From the NCBI GenBank assembly GCA_025041195.1, contig JAKCFM010000001.1, positions 1,550,001 to 1,614,000 on the forward strand: a stretch of DNA of 64,000 nt. The letters run 5' to 3'. The stretch is from Halobacteriales archaeon YIM A00013 (lineage in GTDB: Archaea > Halobacteriota > Halobacteria > Halobacteriales > Haloarculaceae). The notes under the pieces are model-generated. The model was not told the origin of the DNA and searched no databases. It saw nothing but the letters and a program-made list of their open reading frames with translations. This document shows, one piece after another, positions 26,864 through 36,131 of the stretch (positions within the stretch are counted from its first letter, which is position 1; each line of letters opens with the position of its first letter). Position numbers and translations under genes: made by a program.

Positions 26864-27667
26864 ATGAAACGCCGGACATATCTCGCCGGAGCAGTCGGTC
26901 TTCTCGGTGGCACTGTCGCCGTCAGCGCCCCCAGTCTGCGTGGGGGAGCCCAGCAGTCTACACAGCGGTCCCCGTCCTCGACACTGTTGCCAGGAACGGA
27001 GTACGAAACGCCGATCTACCGGTTCAGCGGCGATGGCGATGGGCCAACTGGCGTCATCGTTGGAGGAATGCACGGCGACGAACGGTCGGGCTTTCTGGCC
27101 ACTGAACGCGTTGGGCAGTTTTCGATCGACGCCGGCGAGCTCGTCGTCGTGCCGCGCGTCAATCAGCCCGCCATCGAGGCGAATACGAGACACGGCATCG
27201 GTGGCGATCTGAATCGACAGTTCCCACCGGGGGAGACGCCAACGACGAAGCTGGCGCGCGCCCTGTGGAACGATGTGGTCCGTGCCACCGACCCGGATTT
27301 CCTCATGGATCTCCATCGCTCGAAAGGGATCTACGGCGTGCATCCCGATTTCGTCGGGCAGGCGATCTTCCCGACCGACGTTTCGCCGGCAAAAGCACAC
27401 GCAACGGAGACGATCAACCGCCTCAATGATGACGACGTCTCTCGCTGGATGCCGTATCACAAGTTCACGCTCGGCAACGTCATGCACGGAACGAGTCCGC
27501 TGTTGGCACACAAAGCCGGCGGCGATCTCTCAATTCCGGCGTACATCGTGGAAGCGGCGGAGTTTCTCACTGACAGACAGACGAGAATCGACTGGACGGT
27601 AACGGCGGCGACACACCTGCTCGAACGCCACGGCATCGAACGAACCGACGGCGGTGATGGCGAATGA
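26864..27667 (+). CDS. Tat-exported M14-like zinc hydrolase (succinylglutamate desuccinylase/aspartoacylase family)
   Basis: A 267-residue protein with a short twin-arginine signal (MKRRTYLAGAVGLLGG), so probably exported. The mature part carries the zinc motifs of M14-type carboxypeptidases: GGMHGDERSG with ligands His and Glu, then DLNRQFP, and the third ligand in DLHRSKG. The closest annotated group is the succinylglutamate desuccinylase/aspartoacylase family, whose members hydrolyse N-acyl amino acids, but an exported copy may act on extracellular peptides or cell-wall material. The stop overlaps the start of the next gene (ATGA). Confidence 0.85.
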   Translation: MKRRTYLAGAVGLLGGTVAVSAPSLRGGAQQSTQRSPSSTLLPGTEYETPIYRFSGDGDGPTGVIVGGMHGDERSGFLATERVGQFSIDAGELVVVPRVNQPAIEANTRHGIGGDLNRQFPPGETPTTKLARALWNDVVRATDPDFLMDLHRSKGIYGVHPDFVGQAIFPTDVSPAKAHATETINRLNDDDVSRWMPYHKFTLGNVMHGTSPLLAHKAGGDLSIPAYIVEAAEFLTDRQTRIDWTVTAATHLLERHGIERTDGGDGE

Positions 27668-27939
27668 GCTGGCTGCGTTCGCTCCGTCGCATCGTTGCCG
27701 GACGCGCCGTGATTGGGGCGTTCGTGGTGCTCGTCGGCCCATTTTTGCTGGGCGTGTACGACAATACGCTGATGACACCGCTTGCGCTGCCTGGCTATGT
27801 CGTGCTGTCGATTGGGAGCTCGATCGGTAACACTATCTTCCCAAACCTGGCGCTCTGGGTCTTCTGGGTGCCGTTCTTTGGGGTGTTTTATCTCATTGCT
27901 ATCGGTATTGGTGGACTGTATCGCACCGTCCGTCACTGA
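27664..27939 (+). CDS. Small membrane protein coupled to the exported hydrolase
   Basis: A 91-residue protein with two to three hydrophobic helices (about 15-32, 42-62 and 66-84). It starts within the stop of the preceding hydrolase gene (ATGA overlap), so it is made from the same mRNA and might anchor or export-assist that product, which is an inference from position only. No family recognised. Confidence 0.75.
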   Translation: MSWLRSLRRIVAGRAVIGAFVVLVGPFLLGVYDNTLMTPLALPGYVVLSIGSSIGNTIFPNLALWVFWVPFFGVFYLIAIGIGGLYRTVRH

Positions 27940-27969
27940 TATTTGTCAGTCGAATAATTACTGAATGGG

Positions 27970-28446
27970 ATGAAAACGACGTCGCTAGCAGAGATCGTCT
28001 CAGAGCCGAACCCGCTCAACGTCCACGAGATACGAAAGCCCCTGAGCAAGGTGCTTGGAACGACGGACGTTGCGATCAACTACTTCGAGCTAGAAACCGG
28101 AGAGTCGTTCTCTGGCGGGCTCCACACACACCACGACCAGGAGGAGATATTCATCATCCTGGAGGGAACCGCAACGTTCGAAATCGGACAATCCGGCGAT
28201 GAGACCGTCACGGTTGACGAATCCGAAGCGATTCGATTCGAGCCGGGCGAGTATCAGTGTGGCCACAATCACGATGACGCAACCGTTCGAGCGTTCGCGA
28301 TCGGTGCACCCGGAGCGTCACACGACTGGGATGGACTCGAAACGATCATCTACTGTTCGAGCTGTGAGGAACAGACCGGCCACAACGTGGCACTCGAAGG
28401 GAGCGCCTTTTCGCTCACCTGCAAAGCGTGTGGCCACGAGCCCTGA
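27970..28446 (+). CDS. Cupin protein with C-terminal zinc ribbon
   Basis: A 158-residue protein. The first part is a cupin barrel (GGLHTHHDQEEIFIILEGT, with histidine and glutamate metal ligands, then FEPGEYQCGHNHDD). The last 40 residues form a zinc ribbon, CSSC then CKAC, 24 residues apart, an addition that standard small cupins lack. A TATA-like gatatttg lies about 27 nt before the ATG. The ligand or reaction of the cupin is unknown. It abuts the convergent mvaD gene with no spacer. Confidence 0.88.
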   Translation: MKTTSLAEIVSEPNPLNVHEIRKPLSKVLGTTDVAINYFELETGESFSGGLHTHHDQEEIFIILEGTATFEIGQSGDETVTVDESEAIRFEPGEYQCGHNHDDATVRAFAIGAPGASHDWDGLETIIYCSSCEEQTGHNVALEGSAFSLTCKACGHEP

Positions 28447-29421
28447 TCAGAACAACGCCTGGCTCGAATCGAGGATTTTTGCCGGGCCACCGACCTGCCA
28501 GCGCCGCGTCGGTGCGTGCTCGCTGAGCGCCGACTCAACGGTGTCAACGTGGGCTGCGGTTGTGTTGACGTAGACGCTCGCACCGGTGTCGGTTGAGAAA
28601 TACGCGGGAACGCCGTCGTCGCGGAGCGACCGGACGGTCTCGAAGATTGCAAGCGTGGTTGGCTGCCAGTAGACCCAGCCAGCCGGCCCCGTCATCGTGG
28701 TGGCCGCAAGCGAGAGCGAATCGTGTTCGGCAAGCTCGAAAACGGCGTCGAAATCTCCGCGACGGAGCCCATCACGCATCGTGACGATCTGTTCGTGGAT
28801 GTGTGCCATCCGCGCCTCGAACATGTGGCTGTCGGCCGCCTCCTTGTGGGCTTCCTCGGTCTCTTTGTACGCCGGCACTTCACAGCCGATGATTCGGAGC
28901 TCGTCTTCGAGCACCGAATCGAGTTGCTCTGCGTGACAGTCCGCGTCGTTCAGCCCGGCATACAGCTGTGAGAAACCACCCGTGACCGCGCGTGCGGCAG
29001 AAGAAGATCCGCGCCGCGCAATCGTCGATATCTCCGCCCGACTCAGATCAAGCTCTGCAGCCGTTGACAGCGCCATTGCCGCCGCCGCAAAGCCTGAGGA
29101 GGATGATCCAAATCCGATGTTCGTCGGAAACGAGCTCTCCGATTCGAATCGGACGGGAGTCTCGATCGATGCCAGCTCACGAACGTGATCGACAACCGAC
29201 GTAACGCGTTCTGCCGCGCGACCGCTGACCGGCTCGCCGTCGATGACGAGCTGATCCTCCGTGAGCGAGTCGTCGAACGCGACGGTCGTCGTCGTGTTGC
29301 TCGGTGCGGTGCAGACACTGATCGAATCGTGGTACGGCAGTCGGAGTTCGGGATCGCGCATCCCGTGATACTTGACCAGTCCCTGGATTGGATGGGCCCT
29401 GGCCGTCGCCTTCAGTTGCAT
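28447..29421 (-). CDS. mvaD: Phosphomevalonate decarboxylase
   Basis: GHMP-fold decarboxylase of 324 residues in the mevalonate route that supplies isoprenoids for archaeal lipids and carotenoids. N-terminal ATARAHPIQGLVKYHG and the phosphate loop FPTNIGFGSSSSGFAAAA are typical of the family. In Haloferax volcanii the homologue is known to act on phosphomevalonate rather than diphosphomevalonate, forming isopentenyl phosphate, and I transfer that by family membership. A TATA box (agttaag on the minus strand, about 29447-29453) lies 27 nt before ATG 29421. Confidence 0.92.
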   Translation of the reverse strand: MQLKATARAHPIQGLVKYHGMRDPELRLPYHDSISVCTAPSNTTTTVAFDDSLTEDQLVIDGEPVSGRAAERVTSVVDHVRELASIETPVRFESESSFPTNIGFGSSSSGFAAAAMALSTAAELDLSRAEISTIARRGSSSAARAVTGGFSQLYAGLNDADCHAEQLDSVLEDELRIIGCEVPAYKETEEAHKEAADSHMFEARMAHIHEQIVTMRDGLRRGDFDAVFELAEHDSLSLAATTMTGPAGWVYWQPTTLAIFETVRSLRDDGVPAYFSTDTGASVYVNTTAAHVDTVESALSEHAPTRRWQVGGPAKILDSSQALF

Positions 29422-29527
29422 ACCGTGTTTGGAACGTACCGACGGCTTAACTCGTTCGAATCGACTGGCTCAGAGCACCGACTCTGTGAGCATCTGTCAC
29501 ATCAGCAAAGATTGCCGTAACTGGCAG

Positions 29528-29535
29528 TTATAACT
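29528..29535 (+). promoter_or_regulatory. TATA box of the metY-metX operon
   Basis: The sequence ttataact is centred about 28 nt before the metY ATG at 29561, so the operon mRNA appears leaderless at its first gene. No obvious inverted repeat or riboswitch-like fold was seen in the 139-base region. Confidence 0.5.
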
Positions 29536-29560
29536 TTTTGTGGATATATGAGTCACAAAC

Positions 29561-30847
29561 ATGGGAACCGACGAGCAACGCACACGCGCGTTTGACACGC
29601 GCTGTGTGCACGCGGGCCAGCAACCCGACGAGCGGACGGGTGCTCGGGCGACGCCGCTGTATCAGACCACATCGTACGAGTTCGACGACGCAGACCACGC
29701 GGCCGGGCTGTACGCGCTCGAAACGGACGGTGACGTGTATTCACGGATCTCCAATCCGACGGTCAGAACGCTTGAACAACGATTGGCTGACCTGGAGGGT
29801 GGCGTTGGTGCGCTCGCCACGAGTTCTGGGATGGCAGCCCTCGATGCGGCCACACTCGTGCTGGCCGAATCTGGCGACAACGTTGTGTCTGCGGCCTCAA
29901 TCTACGGAGGGACGCACGCGTATCTCCAGTCGACGGCCGCTCGACGCGGGATCGGAGCGCGGTTCGTCGAGACGCTCTCGCCAAGCGCGTACGCGGCGGC
30001 GATCGACGAACGAACGGCGTACGTCCACATTGAGACGATCGGGAATCCATCGCTCGTCACGGCCGATATCGAGCGTGTCAGTGAGATCGCCCACGACCAC
30101 GATGTCCCCCTGATTGTAGACAACACGTTCGCAACGCCGGCGCTCTGTCGACCGCTTGAACACGGTGCGGATCTGGTGTGGGAATCGACGACGAAATGGA
30201 TTCACGGCGGCGGAACGACGATTGGCGGCGTGCTCATCGATGGGGGCACGTTTCCGTGGGCAGACCATCCCGACCGCTATCCGGAGATCGGCGGCGACAA
30301 TCCGGCGTTCCACGGGCTGAACTTCAGTGAGCGCTACGGTGAGCGGGCGTTCACGAACGCGGTTCGCCAGCGATCGTTGCGGAGCCTGGGCGATCAACAG
30401 TCCCCGTTCGACGCCTGGGTGACGCTCCAGGGGCTCGAAACGCTCGCCCTCCGGATGGAGCGACACTGTTCGAACGCGATGGCCGTCGCCGAATTCCTCG
30501 CTGACCATACCGACGTGGCATGGGTTCGGTATCCCGGGCTCGAACGCCACGAAACGCACGAGCAGGCGAGTCAGTATCTTGATGACGGCTACGGTGGCAT
30601 GATCGCCTTTGGCCTAGAAGGTGGCTTTGCGGCCGGAAAGCAGCTGTGTGAGTCCGTTGAGCTGACGTCATTTCTGGCGAACGTTGGCGATGCAAAGAGC
30701 TTGCTTATCCATCCGGCAAGCACCACACACGCACAGCTCTCGCCCGAACAACAGCGCGAATCCGGCGTGACCCGGGATCTGGTCAGACTCTCCGTTGGCA
30801 TCGAATCGCCCGAAGACATCATCGCCGATCTGGATCGCTCGATATGA
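29561..30847 (+). CDS. metY: O-acetylhomoserine sulfhydrylase
   Basis: A 428-residue PLP enzyme of the Cys/Met family that turns O-acetylhomoserine and sulfide into homocysteine. Motifs: [29 protein letters not shown], split here by the N-terminal arm, [21 protein letters not shown] and the PLP lysine in [16 protein letters not shown] at about Lys212. The inserted region [20 protein letters not shown] is found in O-acetylhomoserine sulfhydrylases but not in MetB, which separates it from the enzyme at 25.7 kb. It overlaps metX by four bases, and the two form a direct sulfhydrylation route to methionine. Confidence 0.93.
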   Translation: MGTDEQRTRAFDTRCVHAGQQPDERTGARATPLYQTTSYEFDDADHAAGLYALETDGDVYSRISNPTVRTLEQRLADLEGGVGALATSSGMAALDAATLVLAESGDNVVSAASIYGGTHAYLQSTAARRGIGARFVETLSPSAYAAAIDERTAYVHIETIGNPSLVTADIERVSEIAHDHDVPLIVDNTFATPALCRPLEHGADLVWESTTKWIHGGGTTIGGVLIDGGTFPWADHPDRYPEIGGDNPAFHGLNFSERYGERAFTNAVRQRSLRSLGDQQSPFDAWVTLQGLETLALRMERHCSNAMAVAEFLADHTDVAWVRYPGLERHETHEQASQYLDDGYGGMIAFGLEGGFAAGKQLCESVELTSFLANVGDAKSLLIHPASTTHAQLSPEQQRESGVTRDLVRLSVGIESPEDIIADLDRSI

Positions 30848-32031
30848 CCGAGACGATCTCGATCGGTGAGTTCCAGTTCGCCTGTGGCGAGACACTCTCG
30901 AATCTCGAACTCGCCTACGAGACGTACGGTGAGTTCACCGGTGACAACGCGATCTTGATCTGTCACGCGCTCACTGGCAGCGCACACGTCGCCGGCGCTC
31001 GGCGCACCGACACCAGCGGGCAGGCAAGCGCCTGGTGGGATGCCGTCGTTGGGCCGGGAAAGGCGATTGACACGACGGAGTATTTCGTCGTCTGCGTGAA
31101 CGTTCCGGGGTCGTGTTATGGCTCCAGTGGGCCGGCGTCGACCGCTCCCGACGGCGAACCGTACGGAACATCGTTTCCCGCCGTCACCGTCGCTGACTGG
31201 ACGAACGCCCAGAGAGCACTGCTCGATGCGCTCGGGGTCGCACAGCTGTCTGCCGTCATTGGCGGGAGCGTCGGTGGCATGAACGCGATTGACTGGGCAA
31301 AACGCCACCCAGATCAGGTCGATCGACTGATCGCGATCGCGACCGCACCCAGACTCGATCCGCAGTGTCTGGCGCTGAATGCGATCGCCCGACGGGCAAT
31401 CACGACGGATCCGGACTGGCAGGACGGCGAGTATTACGACAGCAACGAGGCGCCGACCGACGGGCTTGCTATTGCCCGCCAGATTGGCCACGTGATGTAT
31501 CTCTCCAAGGAGTCAATGACGGGAAAGTTCGGCCGCCGGGCAGCCGGACGTGACGCACGCCGTGATTCGTTTCCGGTCGATCCCGCGGCGTCGTTCTTTC
31601 CATATCGCGATGTCGAATCGTATCTCGACTACCAGGCCGAAAAATTCGTCGAGCGATTTGACGCCAACAGCTACCTGTATCTCACGCGGGCAATGGACGG
31701 CTACGATCTGAGTGCCGGCTTCGAATCAGACGCGGATGCGCTGGGCGCATTCGAGGGCGAAGCGCTCTGTATTTCGTTCACCGGTGATTGGCATTTCACA
31801 GTCGAGCAGTCAGAAGCAATTGCAAGCGCACTCCGGTCGGCAAACACGCCAGTTGCTCACCACGTCGTTTCATCAGACCATGGCCACGACGCGTTTCTCG
31901 TCGAGCCAAACAACGTCGGACCGCCGATCGCCGGCTATCTTGCGGACGGCATCCGTGCGACTGCCGTCACTGACACGGTTGAGCGTGAGAGCGGCGAGTT
32001 TGCGCCCGTCCACACGAGCCTGTTCAGCTGA
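30844..32031 (+). CDS. metX: Homoserine O-acetyltransferase
   Basis: An alpha/beta-hydrolase fold enzyme of 395 residues that acetylates homoserine with acetyl-CoA. The catalytic serine lies in GGSVGGM at about Ser142; the aspartate and histidine of the triad are in SFTGDWHF and SSDHGHDAF. The [10 protein letters not shown] start and the [12 protein letters not shown] segment are typical of MetX. It follows metY with an ATGA overlap and supplies its substrate. Both genes share the promoter upstream of metY. Confidence 0.94.
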   Translation: MTETISIGEFQFACGETLSNLELAYETYGEFTGDNAILICHALTGSAHVAGARRTDTSGQASAWWDAVVGPGKAIDTTEYFVVCVNVPGSCYGSSGPASTAPDGEPYGTSFPAVTVADWTNAQRALLDALGVAQLSAVIGGSVGGMNAIDWAKRHPDQVDRLIAIATAPRLDPQCLALNAIARRAITTDPDWQDGEYYDSNEAPTDGLAIARQIGHVMYLSKESMTGKFGRRAAGRDARRDSFPVDPAASFFPYRDVESYLDYQAEKFVERFDANSYLYLTRAMDGYDLSAGFESDADALGAFEGEALCISFTGDWHFTVEQSEAIASALRSANTPVAHHVVSSDHGHDAFLVEPNNVGPPIAGYLADGIRATAVTDTVERESGEFAPVHTSLFS

Positions 32032-32289
32032 TCAGCGCCGATACACGACTGAGCCGATTCCGATAACGATCGCCAGTGGATACGCTGGCCGATTTGATAA
32101 AACGGACCAGATGAGCGAGGCGGGGCTGGACTGCGGGCCGGCCGACAGCTGCCCCTGAATGACCACACCAAGATAGAGACCAGCGATCGCAGCCATTGTC
32201 ACGCCAGCTGTTGAGAGTGGATTGTCGTTGACCCAGTCGAGAACGCCCATTGCTCCCCGTCGGGGAGCATCGATAAGCCGCGAAAGCAT
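32032..32289 (-). CDS. Small membrane protein
   Basis: An 85-residue protein with two hydrophobic segments (about 28-45 and 66-82) and an arginine-rich C-terminus (VVYRR). It abuts metX convergently. A TATA-like tttatcg (complement of about 32313-32319) is placed 27 nt before the ATG, so it is probably expressed alone. I do not recognise the family. Confidence 0.7.
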   Translation of the reverse strand: MLSRLIDAPRRGAMGVLDWVNDNPLSTAGVTMAAIAGLYLGVVIQGQLSAGPQSSPASLIWSVLSNRPAYPLAIVIGIGSVVYRR

Positions 32290-32324
32290 AGGTGGTGTTA
32301 CCGATCGGACACGATAAAGGTGCG

Positions 32325-32966
32325 TCAGACGGAGCGAACGCCACGCTCTGTGAGTACGGAATCAAGCGCCGCCATCGAATCGACCGTCGTCGAACACGCG
32401 TGGGCAACCGCCGGCTTTGGATCGAAGCCGATCGCAAGCCCAGCGGTCTTCAGCATGGGAAGATCGTTCGCGCCATCGCCGACGGCAACGACATCGGCGG
32501 GGTCAATTCCGTGCTCCGTCGCGATCGATTCGAGTGCGTCGTCCTTCTTGCCCTCGATCAGCGGGCCGGCAACCGATCCGGTCAGCTCGCCGTCCTCGGC
32601 GACGAGCCGGTTGGCGACGATCGTGTCTACACTCGTCTGGGCCGCAGTGAGCGCCGCCTCGACGCCACGCTCGAATCCACCGGTCAAAATCGCGACCATC
32701 ACGCCGTCTGCGCGCAGGCCGTCGATGACCGACGCCGCGTCTGGACGCAGCCGGACCTGCTCGAACGCGTCGGCTGTGGCGTCCATCGAGAGCCCTTCGA
32801 GCAGGGCAACCCGCTCGCGAAGACTCGTTGCGTACTCGATTTCGTCGTTCATCGCCCGCTCGGTGATCTGGGCCATCTCATCGGCAGCGTTGCACTGCTC
32901 GCCGAGCAGCACGGTCATCTCCGAATCTGACAGCGTCCCGTCAAAATCGAACGCCACAAGGTCCAT
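32325..32966 (-). CDS. serB: Phosphoserine phosphatase (HAD family)
   Basis: A 213-residue HAD phosphatase. Motif I DFDGTL (Asp7, Asp9), motif II LTGG near Thr95, motif III lysine in EGKKDD and motif IV GDGANDLPM (Asp164, Asp168) match SerB, which makes serine from phosphoserine. The divergent neighbour serA, which starts the same pathway, supports the assignment. A TATA-like element (gttttgag on the minus strand) is about 26 nt before ATG 32966. Confidence 0.93.
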   Translation of the reverse strand: MDLVAFDFDGTLSDSEMTVLLGEQCNAADEMAQITERAMNDEIEYATSLRERVALLEGLSMDATADAFEQVRLRPDAASVIDGLRADGVMVAILTGGFERGVEAALTAAQTSVDTIVANRLVAEDGELTGSVAGPLIEGKKDDALESIATEHGIDPADVVAVGDGANDLPMLKTAGLAIGFDPKPAVAHACSTTVDSMAALDSVLTERGVRSV

Positions 32967-33100
32967 ATCTCAGTTGGATGGCTCAGGGCTCAAAACGGCC
33001 CCGATTCGAACGTGAGCACACCACACTGACAGTATATCGCAACTTTTGCCAGGGCTGTGAACGAAGAAAGCGTTAACCCCACACCAACAGAGACGGAGAT

Positions 33101-34684
33101 ATGAAGGTACTCATCACGGATCCGATCGCGGATGCAGGCATCGATCGGCTCCGGGAGGCTGGATTCACGGTCGAGACGGCGTATGACGCCGATCAGGAAA
33201 CGCTACAAACCGCGATACGGGATGCGGTTGGCCTCGTTGTTCGGTCAGGAACGGAGGTGACGAGCGACCTGTTGTCGGCTGCCCCAAAGCTCCAGATCGT
33301 GGGGCGAGCGGGAATCGGCGTTGACAACATCGATATCGACGCCGCAACCGATCACGGCGTGATCGTTGCCAACGCCCCGGAGGGCAACGTGCGGGCGGCC
33401 GCCGAGCATACGGTCGCGATGACGTTCGCCACCGCCCGGTCGATTCCACAGGCACACGGCCGGCTGAAGTCCGGCGAGTGGGCCAAAGGCGACTACGTCG
33501 GCACGGAGCTGAACAACAAAACACTCGGTATCGTTGGACTCGGGCGCGTCGGCCAGGAGGTCGCAAAGCGACTCTGTGCGCTCGGCATGGAGCTCGTCGC
33601 CTACGACCCCTACATCGGCGCTGATCGCGCAGAGGCGCTCGGAGCCGAGCTCGCAGAGCTCGATACCGTCCTTGATCGAGCCGACATCGCGACGGTGCAC
33701 ACGCCGCTGACGCCAGAGACGGAGGGGTTGATCGGCGCTGCGGAGCTGGACCGACTCGATGGCGGCTATCTCATCAACTGTGCGCGTGGTGGGGTAATCG
33801 AAGAGGATGCGCTCGCGAGCGCGGTGGCCACTGGCACACTCGCCGGCGCAGCGCTCGACGTGTTCTCGACGGAACCGCTCCCCGAGGACAGCCCCTTGAT
33901 CGGCGCCGAAAACGTCGTCGTGACGCCACACCTCGGCGCAAGCACGGAGGCCGCCCAGGAGAACGTCGCCACATCGATCGCAGACCAGATCGCCGCTGCC
34001 GTTGCCGACGAACCCGTGCTCAACGCGCTCAATGCGCCGTCGATCGACGCCAACGCGTTCGGGCGAGTCGAGCCGTACATCGAGCTGGCAGAAACCGCCG
34101 GGCGGATTGCGATGGAGCTGTTCGATTCCCACATCGACACCGCACACGTCGAGTACGCGGGTGAAATCGCCGACGAGGAGGTCGATATCGTGACGGCAAG
34201 CGCTCTCAAAGGGATGTTCAGACCGCTGGAGTCACAGGTCAACGCGGTCAACGCGCCTGGAATCGCAGAAGAGCGCGCAATCGATGTCGTCGAATCGAAG
34301 GCGACAGCCGCAGAGGACTTTCAGAGTTTGATCTCCGTCACGCTTGAAAACGGTGACGGGTCGGTTACCGTCAGCGGCACACAGTTTGCCGGCAACGACC
34401 CGCGAATCGTCAGAATCGACGGCTATCGGGTCGATGCGATTCCCGAGGGGCACATGCTCGTCGCGCGCAACTACGACGAGCCGGGCGTTATCGGCTTTAT
34501 TGGGACCGTCCTCGGCGAGTACGACATCAACATTGCCGGCATGTTCAACGGCCGGGAGACGATCGGCGGGGAGGCGCTGACGGTCTACTCGCTTGATAGC
34601 GAGCCAAACGGGTCGATCATCGAGACGCTTGAAGCCGACGAGCGGATCATCAGCGCGCAGTATCTCGCGCTCACCGACGAGTAG
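33101..34684 (+). CDS. serA: D-3-phosphoglycerate dehydrogenase
   Basis: A 527-residue enzyme that oxidises 3-phosphoglycerate to phosphohydroxypyruvate, the first step of serine synthesis. NAD-binding motif GLGRVG at about 146-151, the catalytic arginine in NCARGG, and the His of VTPHLGAST are present. The long form carries an intervening ASB-type domain and a C-terminal ACT domain (about 455-525: EPGVIGFIGTVLGEYDINIA), which usually senses serine for feedback control. A TATA box (gcgttaac, 33069-33076) is centred 27 nt before the ATG, giving a leaderless transcript. Confidence 0.95.
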   Translation: MKVLITDPIADAGIDRLREAGFTVETAYDADQETLQTAIRDAVGLVVRSGTEVTSDLLSAAPKLQIVGRAGIGVDNIDIDAATDHGVIVANAPEGNVRAAAEHTVAMTFATARSIPQAHGRLKSGEWAKGDYVGTELNNKTLGIVGLGRVGQEVAKRLCALGMELVAYDPYIGADRAEALGAELAELDTVLDRADIATVHTPLTPETEGLIGAAELDRLDGGYLINCARGGVIEEDALASAVATGTLAGAALDVFSTEPLPEDSPLIGAENVVVTPHLGASTEAAQENVATSIADQIAAAVADEPVLNALNAPSIDANAFGRVEPYIELAETAGRIAMELFDSHIDTAHVEYAGEIADEEVDIVTASALKGMFRPLESQVNAVNAPGIAEERAIDVVESKATAAEDFQSLISVTLENGDGSVTVSGTQFAGNDPRIVRIDGYRVDAIPEGHMLVARNYDEPGVIGFIGTVLGEYDINIAGMFNGRETIGGEALTVYSLDSEPNGSIIETLEADERIISAQYLALTDE

Positions 34685-34794
34685 CGCGGATCACGCGAGC
34701 CGTGGTCATACCTCGTTGTCACAACAGAAATCACGTGATGGCGACGAACTGTGGATTCGTCAGCCTTTACCGCGAACCTCACCTCAGTTGACGC

Positions 34795-35286
34795 ATGGTG
34801 CTTGACGACGTGGCTATAGCGACGATCGTGCTGCTATCAGTCACGTCGAGCTTTCCATTATTACTGTACGGTGCCTGGATCGTCATCGACACGGAGCCAG
34901 TGACGTGGACGGTGCTCATGCGCCATCTCAGATACATTCTCACTGGCCTTGCGCTGACGACAGTGCCACTGGTCGGCTGGATGATACCACAACTGACCGA
35001 TCAGTTGACTGGCTTTGCAGCGCTGCATGCCGTTCTTGGCCTCCAGGCGTACGCCATGTTGCTGTTCGCGTTCACCGGCATCGTTCGGATTTTCATGGCC
35101 AAGCGCCGACACGATCTCTATCACGATTACGACGAGGCCGTGCTGCTCGATGAGATCGGTGGCGAAACAATGAATCACTGGCGCTGGCGCCTCCGGATCG
35201 GCGTGTTCGGCTACATCGGCTTCTGGCTGCTCGCCTATCTCGGTGGCGTGCTGCGATACCTGGCGCGCTATGACTTGCTCGGGTGA
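34795..35286 (+). CDS. Membrane protein of unknown function, DUF7321-like
   Basis: A 163-residue protein with four hydrophobic helices (about 8-28, 46-66, 74-98 and 133-155). A basic/aromatic loop with KRRHDLYHDYDE lies between helices 3 and 4. I recall a family DUF7321 of haloarchaeal membrane proteins next to endonuclease III, but the match is from memory. The gene is convergent with nth four bases away. A TATA-like ctttacc lies about 27 nt before ATG. Confidence 0.75.
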   Translation: MVLDDVAIATIVLLSVTSSFPLLLYGAWIVIDTEPVTWTVLMRHLRYILTGLALTTVPLVGWMIPQLTDQLTGFAALHAVLGLQAYAMLLFAFTGIVRIFMAKRRHDLYHDYDEAVLLDEIGGETMNHWRWRLRIGVFGYIGFWLLAYLGGVLRYLARYDLLG

Positions 35287-35289
35287 GAA

Positions 35290-35970
35290 TTACCAGGGGT
35301 CGTTTGCGGCCAGATCCACGTCGTGATCGAGTTTGGACGACGGACAGAGATCTTCAAGAACACAGTCTTCACAGGACGGATTCCGTGCTGTACAGACCGC
35401 CCTGCCGTGATCGATCAACAGATGTGTGTACTGCTGCCAGTGCGATTCGGGAACGAGCTCCATTAGATCCTCCTCGATGCGCTCTGGACGCTCGTTTTCG
35501 GTGAGCCCAAGCCGTCGTGAGATGCGCTGGACGTGCGTATCGACGACGATCCCCGTAACGATGTCGTGGCCGTGTTGTAACACCACGTTCGCCGTTTTCC
35601 GGCCAACGCCGCTGAGATCCGTGAGTTCATCCATCGTATCGGGGACCGCACCGTCGTGTTCCTCGACGATCGTGGTGGTCGCAGAGATGATGTAGCCAGA
35701 TTTGTTGTTGTGAAACGTAATCCCGTAGATATCATCGGCGAGTTCGTCCTGGTCGGCGTTCGAAAACGCTTGCGCCGAGGGATATTTCTCAAACAGCGTC
35801 TCGGTGACTTCGTTAACGCGTTCGTCGGTACACTGTGCCGAGAGCATCACCGCAATGAGTAGTTCGAGTCGATTCGAGTAGGTCAGCGAAATCGTCGACT
35901 CCGGATAGGCCTCGAGCAGCCGATCGACGACGCGCGTCGCCTGCTCCTGGTCGGCCAACTTCGTTCCCAT
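35290..35970 (-). CDS. nth: Endonuclease III
   Basis: A 226-residue DNA glycosylase/AP lyase that removes oxidised pyrimidines. The helix-hairpin-helix LSGVGRKTANVVL carries the catalytic lysine (about Lys125), the GPD aspartate is in VVDTHVQRIS (about Asp144), and a C-terminal C-X6-C-X2-C-X5-C motif (Cys193 to Cys209) binds the [4Fe-4S] cluster. All residues needed for activity are present, and the length is normal. It acts on genomic DNA in base-excision repair. Confidence 0.96.
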   Translation of the reverse strand: MGTKLADQEQATRVVDRLLEAYPESTISLTYSNRLELLIAVMLSAQCTDERVNEVTETLFEKYPSAQAFSNADQDELADDIYGITFHNNKSGYIISATTTIVEEHDGAVPDTMDELTDLSGVGRKTANVVLQHGHDIVTGIVVDTHVQRISRRLGLTENERPERIEEDLMELVPESHWQQYTHLLIDHGRAVCTARNPSCEDCVLEDLCPSSKLDHDVDLAANDPW

Positions 35971-36131
35971 ATTCCAACTCTGCGTGGTTCGAACTTGTGC
36001 GTGACGGTGTGGCGATTCCGTTTTTGGAACGGCAAACGGATTTGGGAACCCTTTTGTTCGACGGTTGGCTCGTTTCGTATACGAACCAGGGTCTCGTCAG
36101 GTGCGACGGGCCTATGAGGATGTTCCGATCG

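Noticed and set aside
29449-29460. A gttcgaatc sequence resembling a tRNA T-loop.
   Set aside because: No acceptor, D or anticodon arms can be built around it, and it lies in the mvaD/metY promoter region.
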